Assembly: GCA_030673205.1 (NCBI GenBank)
Contig: DAOVJP010000057.1
Coordinates: forward strand, 1 to 7,739
Length of the DNA: 7,739 nucleotides
Source: Thermoplasmata archaeon
Lineage (GTDB): Archaea > Thermoplasmatota > Thermoplasmata > JAGHBH01
Direction: 5' to 3'
Positions 1-5,619 of the stretch are shown here, piece after piece; position 1 is the first letter of the stretch, and each line of letters starts with the position of its first letter. A program made the position numbers and the translations under genes. Under the pieces are notes generated by a model. The model saw only the letters and a list, made by a program, of their open reading frames with translations, was not told the origin of the DNA and searched no databases.

Positions 1-849
1 ACGGCCGAGACCATTGCCATGGCCGTAGAGATGGTCAAAGCCAGTGGCGTAGAGAATGTTTCGGTGAGGGTGGGGCACATAGGAGTATTGAGAAGCCTCC
101 TTGAGGATGCCGGAATACCCATAGAAGAGCAATATTTCTTCCTCCACAGAATAGACAAAGGGGAAGTGGAAGAGCTGCACACTGCTCTCATAGGAAAGGT
201 GGGGGCCGAGAACGCTTCCACCATCATGTCCGTGGTGAAGGAGGCAGATGACATAGAGGCCGCCCTCCCCCATATCAAAGGATTGGCCGGGGCACAGGAA
301 TGTGTAGAACGCCTGGTCCGGGTACGTGAGCTGTTGAAATGGATCGGCGTGGAAGCGGTCAGGCCGGACCTGGCTGTCGTTCGAGGCCTCGACTATTATA
401 CTGGAATCGTGTTCGAGATAGACGCACCCGCCCTGGGGGCCGAGAAGCAGATATGCGGAGGGGGAGAATACCGTCTAGCCCACCTGTTCGGAGGCACGGA
501 CGTGGCCACTGTGGGCTTTGCCATGGGGTTCGACCGCCTCCTCTTGGCGGCGGAAAAGGAAGACATCAAAGTCGAGCCGCCATCACTGGACTATTTCATC
601 ATCCCCATAAAGGAGGAGGCACTAAAGACGGCGCTGGCCGTTGCCTCTAGCCTGAGGAGGAGAGGGCATAGGGTGGACATAGACCTCATGGGCAGGAGTT
701 TGAAAAAGGGGATGAAATACGCCTCCTCTCGAAACACCAGGACGGCAGTGCTCATAGGCCCTAGGGGTATGGAGAATGGGGTCTGTACATTCCATGATAT
801 GAACACTGGCGAAGATGAGAAAATGGCATTGGAAGAACTACTTAGATAG
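1..849 (+). CDS. hisS: Histidyl-tRNA synthetase, C-terminal part (5' end outside window)
   Basis: Class II aminoacyl-tRNA synthetase that charges tRNA-His with histidine in the cytosol. The frame is open from the first base, so the ATG at 19 is internal and the N-terminus, with motifs 1 and 2, lies upstream; 282 residues are visible. Counting from the first visible codon, the histidine-binding signature RGLDYYTG is at about residues 128-135, the glycine-rich GGGEY at 153-157, and class II motif 3 (GFAMGFDRL, with the ATP-binding Arg) at 172-180. A C-terminal alpha/beta anticodon-binding domain runs from about 197 to the end, starting DYFIIPI. The HisRS-specific RGLDYYTG makes the assignment firm. 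One small oddity is that the usual GGGRYDGL is GGGEYRLAHL here. The gene ends in TAG and converges on the lipoprotein gene whose stop is at 942. Confidence 0.96.
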   Translation, partial: TAETIAMAVEMVKASGVENVSVRVGHIGVLRSLLEDAGIPIEEQYFFLHRIDKGEVEELHTALIGKVGAENASTIMSVVKEADDIEAALPHIKGLAGAQECVERLVRVRELLKWIGVEAVRPDLAVVRGLDYYTGIVFEIDAPALGAEKQICGGGEYRLAHLFGGTDVATVGFAMGFDRLLLAAEKEDIKVEPPSLDYFIIPIKEEALKTALAVASSLRRRGHRVDIDLMGRSLKKGMKYASSRNTRTAVLIGPRGMENGVCTFHDMNTGEDEKMALEELLR

Positions 850-861
850 AAGAATGGAATA

Positions 862-879
862 TGCGGAGCCGACTCCGCA
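862..879. terminator. Short perfect hairpin after hisS
   Basis: The arms TGCGGAG (862-868) and CTCCGCA (873-879) form a perfect 7-bp stem with a 4-nt CCGA loop, 13 nt after the hisS stop. It lies between two convergent genes, so a role in 3'-end formation or transcript protection is plausible. Archaeal terminators are usually T-rich tracts rather than hairpins, and no long T run follows, so the function is inferred from position alone. Confidence 0.4.
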
Positions 880-882
880 AAC

Positions 883-921
883 CTTGTTCTCACTCTAGGC
901 AATGGAATAAGTGAGAACAAG
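883..921. terminator. Perfect 11-bp inverted repeat in the convergent gap
   Basis: CTTGTTCTCAC (883-893) is repeated perfectly as its reverse complement GTGAGAACAAG (911-921) around a 17-nt spacer. It sits midway between the hisS stop (849) and the lipoprotein stop (942), where a bidirectional 3'-end element would be expected. Reading the minus strand, the arm is preceded by a pyrimidine-rich run. Other possibilities are a protein-binding palindrome or part of a small RNA. The symmetry is directly visible; the function is inference. Confidence 0.45.
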
Positions 922-941
922 AAAGGGGTTTGAAGAAGGGC

Positions 942-1529
942 CTACTCAGAAGCCACATAGGTATACTTGGCCTCTATGGACCATGCCAGGCCCTGGTCGT
1001 AGTATGTGGTGCCTATGATCAAACCGGGGAATGGGCCGACACCCCCTGCGTCCTTGCCTCCGCCAAATTCCACGCCCTTTATCTCGACAACCCAGTTCTT
1101 GCAGAAAGCAGCCTCTTCGCCCCCGGCGACCCCGAACTCAAAGGTATAGGTGCCCGTGGAGGTGGATATGGACTGACTCATGCTGCCGTTGCCGCCGTCG
1201 GAAACCGTTACCTTGGCAGTGTCGGGATCGCTCCCATCATCCGTCTCCATGTGGGCGGCGTCGCTGTCCTCTATCCTGACGGTCACGCTCATGGATACAA
1301 CAGGTCCAGGGGTGGTGAAGTTCTCTGTGTGTTCCTGCTCCACAGTATCCGAATCCACAGCAACCGGAGACGCTATCCATCCACTCTTTGGAGGTACGAT
1401 ACCTGAAGAAACCTCGATCTTCGGTTGAGAATCATCTGGTCCAGAGTCATCATCTCCGCCCAGACAACCGGCGGATGTCACGGCTATGAAGAGCATTGCA
1501 ACGATCATCGCAAACAACTTGTGGTTCAT
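942..1529 (-). CDS. Small secreted lipoprotein, paralogue A
   Basis: Predicted 195-residue exported lipoprotein of unknown function. From the chosen ATG it has a Lys at position 4, a hydrophobic Sec signal segment (about residues 5-19) and a lipobox ending SAGC with the lipidated Cys at 22, followed by GG and an Asp-rich linker. The mature part (about 45-195) is rich in Thr, Ser, Val and Gly and looks beta-sandwich-like, with the phrases VTVRIEDSDAA and GTYTFEFG, two N-x-S/T sequons, and a C-terminal half containing WVVEIKG and GLAWSIE. An in-frame GTG at 1538 would add three residues, but that GTG lies inside the ribosome-binding site AGGTGAT (1534-1540), so the ATG at 1529 is preferred. It is a close paralogue of the next gene upstream on the same strand and differs by an extra Cys in AAFCKNW. 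The domain family is not recognised; a surface-exposed binding or envelope role is only inferred from the export signal. Confidence 0.85.
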   Translation of the reverse strand: MNHKLFAMIVAMLFIAVTSAGCLGGDDDSGPDDSQPKIEVSSGIVPPKSGWIASPVAVDSDTVEQEHTENFTTPGPVVSMSVTVRIEDSDAAHMETDDGSDPDTAKVTVSDGGNGSMSQSISTSTGTYTFEFGVAGGEEAAFCKNWVVEIKGVEFGGGKDAGGVGPFPGLIIGTTYYDQGLAWSIEAKYTYVASE

Positions 1530-1533
1530 TCCT

Positions 1534-1540
1534 ATCACCT
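1534..1540 (-). promoter_or_regulatory. Shine-Dalgarno site of lipoprotein A
   Basis: The minus strand reads AGGTGAT, a perfect match to the archaeal 16S 3' end complement (ATCACCT), 4 nt before the ATG at 1529. It decides the start in favour of that ATG over the GTG at 1538. The paralogue has the same arrangement. Confidence 0.75.
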
Positions 1541-1560
1541 TTTCCGGGTATGAAGGCCCC

Positions 1561-1569
1561 CTTTAAGAA
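1561..1569 (-). promoter_or_regulatory. Putative TATA element of lipoprotein A
   Basis: The minus strand reads TTCTTAAAG about 35 nt upstream of the ATG, which would put transcription start near the Shine-Dalgarno site. The same sequence context, an AT-rich box next to a CTTT-GGTCG block, precedes the paralogue at 2283-2291. This suggests the promoter was duplicated with the gene. The match to a consensus TATA box is only fair. Confidence 0.45.
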
Positions 1570-1613
1570 CTTTCGGTCGAGACACGAACAGAAGCATCTG
1601 TTTAAGCTAATAG

Positions 1614-1627
1614 ATATACAAAAAGAG
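1614..1627 (-). terminator. T-rich tract after lipoprotein B
   Basis: On the minus strand, about 42 nt beyond the stop codon of the second lipoprotein gene, the sequence reads CCTCTTTTTGTATAT, with five consecutive T. Short T tracts of this kind are typical archaeal transcription terminators. No stem precedes it. The rest of the 139-nt gap (1530-1668) holds the promoter of lipoprotein A and nothing else recognisable. Confidence 0.35.
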
Positions 1628-1668
1628 GAACAGCGGAAGGGGGTTGCAATAAGGACGATCTGCGTCTA

Positions 1669-2247
1669 TCATGATGCCATCGCATAGGTGTATTTGCCCT
1701 CGATGGACCAGGCTAGGCCCTGATCGATGAATACAAGAACCATCGCAACGCCAAATGGGCCGGGGCTGGTCTCCTTGCCTCCGCCGAATTCCATGCCCTT
1801 TATCTCGATGACCCAGTTTGTGCCGAAAGCGGCTTCTTCACTCCCGTTGACCCCGAGCTCAAAGGTGTAGGTACCCGTGGTGGTGGAGATGGTCTGGCTC
1901 ATACTGCCGTTAGCACCGTCGGAAACCGTTACTTTGGCAGTGTCGGGATCGCTCGGATCATCCGTCTCCGCGTGAGCGGCGTCGCTGTCCTCTATCCGGA
2001 CGGTCACTGTCATGGAGATGACCGGCCCAGGGGTGGTGAAGTTCTCTCTGTGTTCCGTTTCAACTACATCTACGGCATCCGGAGAGGATATCCATCCGCT
2101 CTTTGGAGGTATGATACCGGCAGACGTCTCGGTCGTCGTGGTAGATCCTGTTGGTCCTTTATCATCCTTGTCTCCGCCTAAACAACCGGCGGATGCCACA
2201 GCTATGAAGAGCATTGCAACGATCATCGCAAACAATTTTTGGTTCAT
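1669..2247 (-). CDS. Small secreted lipoprotein, paralogue B
   Basis: Predicted 192-residue exported lipoprotein, a close paralogue of the gene downstream. From the ATG at 2247 it begins MNQKLF, has a hydrophobic signal segment and the same SAGC lipobox with Cys22, then a Lys/Asp then Thr-rich linker (DKDDKGPTGSTTTT). The mature beta-rich region keeps IPPKSGWISSP, ENFTTPGP, TVTVRIEDSDAA and DQGLAWSIE. It carries three N-x-S/T sequons (ENFT, ANGS, VNGS) and, unlike copy A, no Cys after the lipobox. An in-frame start six codons upstream (2265) is possible, but a GGGTGA ribosome site at 2253-2258 sits 5 nt before the ATG at 2247. Function unknown; likely anchored to the outer face of the membrane and perhaps glycosylated. 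Confidence 0.85.
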   Translation of the reverse strand: MNQKLFAMIVAMLFIAVASAGCLGGDKDDKGPTGSTTTTETSAGIIPPKSGWISSPDAVDVVETEHRENFTTPGPVISMTVTVRIEDSDAAHAETDDPSDPDTAKVTVSDGANGSMSQTISTTTGTYTFELGVNGSEEAAFGTNWVIEIKGMEFGGGKETSPGPFGVAMVLVFIDQGLAWSIEGKYTYAMAS

Positions 2248-2252
2248 TCCTT

Positions 2253-2258
2253 TCACCC
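2253..2258 (-). promoter_or_regulatory. Shine-Dalgarno site of lipoprotein B
   Basis: The minus strand reads GGGTGA followed by AAGGA and the ATG at 2247. It parallels the site in front of paralogue A and supports the shorter start. Confidence 0.65.
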
Positions 2259-2282
2259 TACTCATAGCTATGCTGCCTTCCC

Positions 2283-2291
2283 TTTTAAAAA
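2283..2291 (-). promoter_or_regulatory. Putative TATA element of lipoprotein B
   Basis: The minus strand reads TTTTTAAAA about 40 nt upstream of the ATG at 2247, predicting a leader of roughly 14 nt that would include the Shine-Dalgarno site. It is in the position equivalent to the box in front of paralogue A. Confidence 0.5.
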
Positions 2292-2401
2292 CTTTTGGTC
2301 GTTATGGCCCTGGAACCGGTTTCTCCCGCCTCTTTCATCTGCCTTTTTGCTAATCTGCATCACCCTCATATCAACATCTCAATCAACACCGCTCAACCAT
2401 T

Positions 2402-2472
2402 CCCTGCATGCCTCCCACTCCCAGACCAACGCCAACATCCCTCAACGCCGCCCCCACCGCCCACAATCTCCC
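2402..2472. other. C-run-rich, G-poor intergenic tract
   Basis: This is the middle of the 268-nt divergent gap between lipoprotein B and the surface-protein gene (2248-2515). The plus strand is very poor in G and carries seven runs of three or more C: 2402-2404, 2414-2416, 2420-2422, 2439-2441, 2451-2455, 2460-2462 and 2470-2472. The minus strand is therefore rich in G runs and could in principle fold into a G-quadruplex. An in-frame ATG at 2408 exists, but the reading from there to 2515 is Pro/Thr/His-rich and does not look like a signal peptide, so I read this stretch as noncoding. Confidence 0.5.
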
Positions 2473-2484
2473 ATTTACCGCAAA

Positions 2485-2492
2485 TCATATAA
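2485..2492 (+). promoter_or_regulatory. TATA box of the surface-protein gene
   Basis: The sequence TCATATAA is centred about 27 nt upstream of the ATG at 2516, with a purine-rich CGCAAA just before it as a possible BRE. That spacing places transcription start at or next to the start codon, implying a leaderless mRNA. No Shine-Dalgarno site is present before 2516. Confidence 0.6.
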
Positions 2493-2515
2493 CCCACGGA
2501 CCTGTGGAACCTCTC

Positions 2516-4348
2516 ATGAGAACCTCAACCTCTCTCATATTTGCCACCATGCTGCTGACCGTCATCTTGGTCCCCTCCTTCATGTTCCATATTACACTCG
2601 CGCAGGAAACAGAGGATGAATCCGTTACCACAGATACCCTCTGGGATGAGGACCGGATCATCGAAGGGAATTTGACAGTGGAAAATGCTTCGACCCTCAC
2701 CATCCGGAACTGTACGCTGGAAGCCACTTCTATTCTAGTGAAAGAAGGGAGCACACTGGTGCTGGAGAACGTGACCCTCAACGCCGTCTACCTGACAGGC
2801 GAGGGAGCGGAAATAGAGGTACGCGACAGCTACACCACCATAGCCAACGGGACGTACTTGTCCAACGGAACACTGGAGGCTTTGAACTCCACCTTCTCGG
2901 GAGGCCTGCAGGGAGAGAATTCCGCCCTAGAGGTGCTCAACTGCTCATTCATCGACGCGTATGTCGGCCTAGCCGCCTATGAGAACTCCACTTTGCACGG
3001 GGACGGGGTGGACATATACAACTGCGACATTGGCATAGGCATGTACGCCGCAGAGGCCATACTGTCCAACATGAGCATCAACGACACGACATGGGGGATG
3101 TACATGTACGAGGCGAAGGCCGCCATATCATATAGTGCATTCTTCGACAACGGGGACGGTTTCCGGGCCATCACATCCAACGTGAGCATGTACAACGTAT
3201 CCATCACATCCAATGATGGAGAGTGCAACACCGGAGGATGCTCCAGTACCGCCAGAGGGTACGGCCTATACTTATTCTCTTCCATTGTTGTATTGGAGGA
3301 GGTGAAACTCTCATCGAACATAGACGGGGCCTACATCGCCGATTCCATCCTATCCCTTGAGCAGTGCCAGGTGAATAACAACACCCTCGATGGAGTGTTT
3401 GCCGAGTACAGCACGGTATTCTCCAACACAACCACCTTTGGCCACAACGGCTATGGCCTGTTATCCATGGACGCCCGCATCCCCTGGGCATCGGACCCGG
3501 CCAGCTGGGGGTCAAACACCTTCATTGGGAATGAATATGCCTATGCCCATAACTCCCGACTGGAAGTACGGGTGAACGATTCCGATGAGAATGGAGTGCC
3601 TAGCGCCAAGATCGTGGTGGAAGGCCAATACAATATATCGGGCTCACTACAGAGCTTTCAGGCCACCCGATATACCAACATCCACGGTTATGTCGACATC
3701 CTTCTGGAATCCGCTGCGGTGTGGGACAACGGGACGGTAACAGAATACGAATACATCCTGAAGGTGAACAAGGAGGGATTCAACGCCACCTCCCCACACA
3801 ACTACACTCACAACCAATCCATAGACCTCACGAACAACCTAGTGGCGAATATCGTTCTTCCCGTTGTCTACCCAGACATATACGTGGGAAACATAACCGT
3901 CCAGACAACGAGCGACGGGAACTCGTTAGAGATCCATGTGGAGCTTGTCAACCTGGGCGATGCCGCTGTCCTCGATATCCCCCTGACCGTGTCCGTGGAA
4001 CCCTTCTCCGGTTCCAAAACGGTGTTGAGCGAGGAAGAGATGAGCCTGATGCCAGGCGAACGCCTGGAACTCGTGATCCCATGGGGAAAACCAGCGGTGG
4101 GCAATTACACCATATCCATCGAGGCCGACGGGGAGAACATATTGGAAGAGGAGAACGAGGGGAACAACGGCGTGGAAAAGGTATTCCATGTCACCGAGGA
4201 GACGACAAAAAGCTTTCCCATACATCAGATGTTGGGAATAGTCATAGTGGCCTGCGGCGTCCTCTTTCTCTTCTTCTCGCTCAGACGGCGGAAGCCCGGC
4301 AAAGAGACCGAGGACGAGGGCGAACCTAAGATGAGAATGCAGATTTGA
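2516..4348 (+). CDS. Surface-anchored beta-helix and CARDB-domain protein
   Basis: Predicted 610-residue cell-surface protein. Residues 1-30 form a signal peptide (MRTSTS then a long hydrophobic core, cleavage near LAQ/ETED). Residues about 45-345 are short repeating beta-strand units of the NTTxxxNxxGI kind, typical of right-handed parallel beta-helix (PbH1/NosD-like) proteins. About 347-452 is a beta-rich, Ig or carboxypeptidase-regulatory-like segment. About 453-559 is a CARDB-type domain (PDIYVGNITV start, ENEGNNGVEKVF end). About 567-588 is one transmembrane helix followed by the basic stop-transfer LRRRKPGK and a short acidic cytoplasmic tail. By eye there are about two dozen N-x-S/T sequons, fitting heavy N-glycosylation. 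The start at 2516 is chosen because the signal peptide begins there and a TATA box lies 27 nt upstream; the in-frame ATG at 2408 is rejected. Substrate or partner unknown; adhesion, polysaccharide binding and S-layer association are all possible. The last 23 bp overlap the convergent isomerase gene. Confidence 0.87.
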   Translation: MRTSTSLIFATMLLTVILVPSFMFHITLAQETEDESVTTDTLWDEDRIIEGNLTVENASTLTIRNCTLEATSILVKEGSTLVLENVTLNAVYLTGEGAEIEVRDSYTTIANGTYLSNGTLEALNSTFSGGLQGENSALEVLNCSFIDAYVGLAAYENSTLHGDGVDIYNCDIGIGMYAAEAILSNMSINDTTWGMYMYEAKAAISYSAFFDNGDGFRAITSNVSMYNVSITSNDGECNTGGCSSTARGYGLYLFSSIVVLEEVKLSSNIDGAYIADSILSLEQCQVNNNTLDGVFAEYSTVFSNTTTFGHNGYGLLSMDARIPWASDPASWGSNTFIGNEYAYAHNSRLEVRVNDSDENGVPSAKIVVEGQYNISGSLQSFQATRYTNIHGYVDILLESAAVWDNGTVTEYEYILKVNKEGFNATSPHNYTHNQSIDLTNNLVANIVLPVVYPDIYVGNITVQTTSDGNSLEIHVELVNLGDAAVLDIPLTVSVEPFSGSKTVLSEEEMSLMPGERLELVIPWGKPAVGNYTISIEADGENILEEENEGNNGVEKVFHVTEETTKSFPIHQMLGIVIVACGVLFLFFSLRRRKPGKETEDEGEPKMRMQI

Positions 4349-5366
4349 TACGCTGGATGGCCTCCACCGGCGTCGGGTCCACTCCCTTGAGCACCGCAGA
4401 GTATACGCTGGCCATGTCTACTTTGAACACCACGCTCAACACCTCCGATAGAGGGTTCCTCCCTTCTGCCAGAAGCTCCAAACATCCTCCGCTCCCCTCC
4501 AACTCCTTCGCGATGATGTCCATGTGCTTCGCTTCCAGATCGCGGGGCGAGCCTTCCTCTCCCTTTTTTCTCCGTATGAGTACAGGCACGACCCCTTCTC
4601 TCCTCTGATCCCATCCCACCACCTCGTTGTGCTCCATCTCGGGCACGGCCCCATGGAAGGCTAGGCTCTTCGCGTTCTCGTTGAACTGCGCGGCAGCCCT
4701 TCTGGCAGTCGGGAGCAGATGGCCCGCGCCGTAGAACACAGGTATAGCACCGTTGAGAGATGTGGCCAGAGCCAAAGACGGGTTGTCCTCTGTCTCCACG
4801 CCCAGAGAGGATGCGAGGGCAGAGAGATCCTCTGCCGCCTCTACACACCACTGTTCCAGCAGCGGGAGGTCATGGGCGGAAGAGATGAGCGAGAACAACG
4901 TGGCCAAAGCCTGTGGGAAGGCTGCTCGGGGAGGGATACCGGACGGAAGAAGGAGCGAGGGGATGGAATTCTCCTCCGCCCAACGGGACAGCTCACCGCC
5001 GGAGGTGACCGCCACCATCTGGAGGCCGCGGGACAACGCCTGACGCGCTAACATGTTAACATCTTTCGTATTCCCGGAATAAGAGGAAAGAAGCACCAGG
5101 GTATCCGTATCCACCCAGGACGGAAGATCACGGGAACGACGGACCACTATCTCCGCAGGAGCCCCAGCCTCCTCCAACACACCTGCTAGCACATCCCCTG
5201 CTATGGCAGAACCCCCCATGCCAGTGAACAGCATACGAGGGAAAGGAGGCAAAGAGAAAGGCGCTGGCCTCAGATGAGAACGGAAAGCCTCCGGAGAGGA
5301 CAGCACCGTGGCATACATACCGGACGGGTCCACCCGAGCCACATCTTCCAAAGTGATGACTGCCAT
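4326..5366 (-). CDS. Bifunctional phosphoglucose/phosphomannose isomerase
   Basis: Cytosolic SIS-domain isomerase that interconverts glucose-6-phosphate, or mannose-6-phosphate, with fructose-6-phosphate. It links glycolysis or gluconeogenesis to the mannose sugars used in glycans. The 346-residue product is close to the family's usual length of about 300-350. Visible motifs: GMGGSAIAGD (49-58) and SYSGNT (95-100) of the first SIS half, which bind the sugar phosphate; PSGIPPRAAFP (141-151), characteristic of the PGI/PMI family; FNENAK (228-233) with the expected catalytic Glu230; EMEHNE (243-248) with the expected base His246; and the C-terminal DPTPVEAIQRIK with Lys341. Residue roles are assigned by analogy with the crenarchaeal PGI/PMI family. 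A TATA box 25 nt upstream of the ATG implies a leaderless mRNA. The gene overlaps the convergent surface-protein gene by 23 bp at its 3' end. Confidence 0.94.
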   Translation of the reverse strand: MAVITLEDVARVDPSGMYATVLSSPEAFRSHLRPAPFSLPPFPRMLFTGMGGSAIAGDVLAGVLEEAGAPAEIVVRRSRDLPSWVDTDTLVLLSSYSGNTKDVNMLARQALSRGLQMVAVTSGGELSRWAEENSIPSLLLPSGIPPRAAFPQALATLFSLISSAHDLPLLEQWCVEAAEDLSALASSLGVETEDNPSLALATSLNGAIPVFYGAGHLLPTARRAAAQFNENAKSLAFHGAVPEMEHNEVVGWDQRREGVVPVLIRRKKGEEGSPRDLEAKHMDIIAKELEGSGGCLELLAEGRNPLSEVLSVVFKVDMASVYSAVLKGVDPTPVEAIQRIKSAFSS

Positions 5367-5387
5367 GGTCGAGGATTGAAGGAGAGG

Positions 5388-5393
5388 TATATA
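5388..5393 (-). promoter_or_regulatory. TATA box of the isomerase gene
   Basis: The minus strand reads CCTATATACC, with TATATA centred about 25 nt before the ATG at 5366. This strong match predicts transcription start at or beside the start codon. No Shine-Dalgarno site is seen right before the ATG, so leaderless translation is likely. Confidence 0.65.
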
Positions 5394-5444
5394 GGGGTTT
5401 GGATGAGGGGGAGGTGAGAGAATGTCTAGGGAGTGACTGGCAGC

Positions 5445-5591
5445 TTAGACATGGATTATGTCCGCCCTGAACAACTCGCCCAATATCGAGGCTTGTTCGT
5501 TCCTTACCTCTAAGACTAGTTCGATGGTCTCTTTGATGGTCTTTGAACAAGGTGGGTTGAGATTGCAATGGCCCTCTTTAGGCAAAACCAT
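5445..5591 (-). CDS. Possible 48-codon small protein, function unknown
   Basis: Small ORF on the minus strand from ATG 5591 to TAA 5445, with AGGGG 8 nt before the ATG. The 48-residue product is MVLPKEGH, then CNLNPPC (Cys 9 and 15), then an amphipathic helix-like segment, KTIKETIELVLEVRNEQ, and a tail ILGELFRADIIHV. Its composition (charged, regular hydrophobic spacing) looks more protein-like than the plus-strand reading of the same bases. If real, it would lie 78 nt upstream of the isomerase on the same strand and divergent from the SCP2-like gene. I do not recognise a family. It may equally be chance or the remnant of a longer gene, so confidence is low. Confidence 0.35.
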   Translation of the reverse strand: MVLPKEGHCNLNPPCSKTIKETIELVLEVRNEQASILGELFRADIIHV

Positions 5592-5597
5592 ATTATC
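5590..5597 (+). promoter_or_regulatory. Possible TATA box of the SCP2-like gene
   Basis: The sequence ATATTATC, preceded by AAAACC as a possible BRE, is centred about 26-27 nt before the GTG at 5620. This spacing matches the surface-protein and isomerase promoters and supports a leaderless GTG start. It overlaps the ATG of the possible minus-strand small ORF. Confidence 0.4.
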
Positions 5598-5619
5598 TAC
5601 CCCTGCAATAGCGATAACC

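Larger units (their letters stand above)
942..2291 (-). repeat. Tandem gene duplication (lipoproteins A and B with their promoters)
   Basis: Two same-orientation copies run from promoter box to stop codon: 942-1569 and 1669-2291. The first ~25 codons, the ENFTTPGP to VTVSDG core and the Shine-Dalgarno region are nearly the same, including a long matching DNA block around the VRIEDSDAA codons. The copies diverge most in the linker after the lipobox and in a short segment after EFGGGK. The pattern is that of an in-place tandem duplication followed by divergence at exposed segments. Confidence 0.85.

Noticed and set aside
883..921. Terminal inverted repeats of a mobile element
   Set aside because: The arms are only 17 nt apart with no transposase or target-site duplication, so a hairpin or palindromic site is the better reading.
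930..1428. Plus-strand open frames across lipoprotein A
   Set aside because: They are shadows of the minus-strand gene, which has a signal peptide, lipobox, ribosome site and a paralogue.
2408..2515. Upstream ATG start for the surface protein
   Set aside because: The added 36 residues are Pro/Thr/His-rich with no signal-peptide character, while a clean signal peptide starts at 2516 with a TATA box 27 nt before it.
4225..4851. Minus-strand 208-codon frame overlapping the isomerase
   Set aside because: It is a different frame of the same strand as the isomerase, Arg/Gly-rich and motif-free, whereas the isomerase frame carries all family motifs.
5458..5619. Upstream ATG start for the SCP2-like protein
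   Set aside because: The 54 codons from 5458 show no SCP2 similarity and irregular composition, and the minus strand reads more convincingly there. Kept as an alternative, not preferred.
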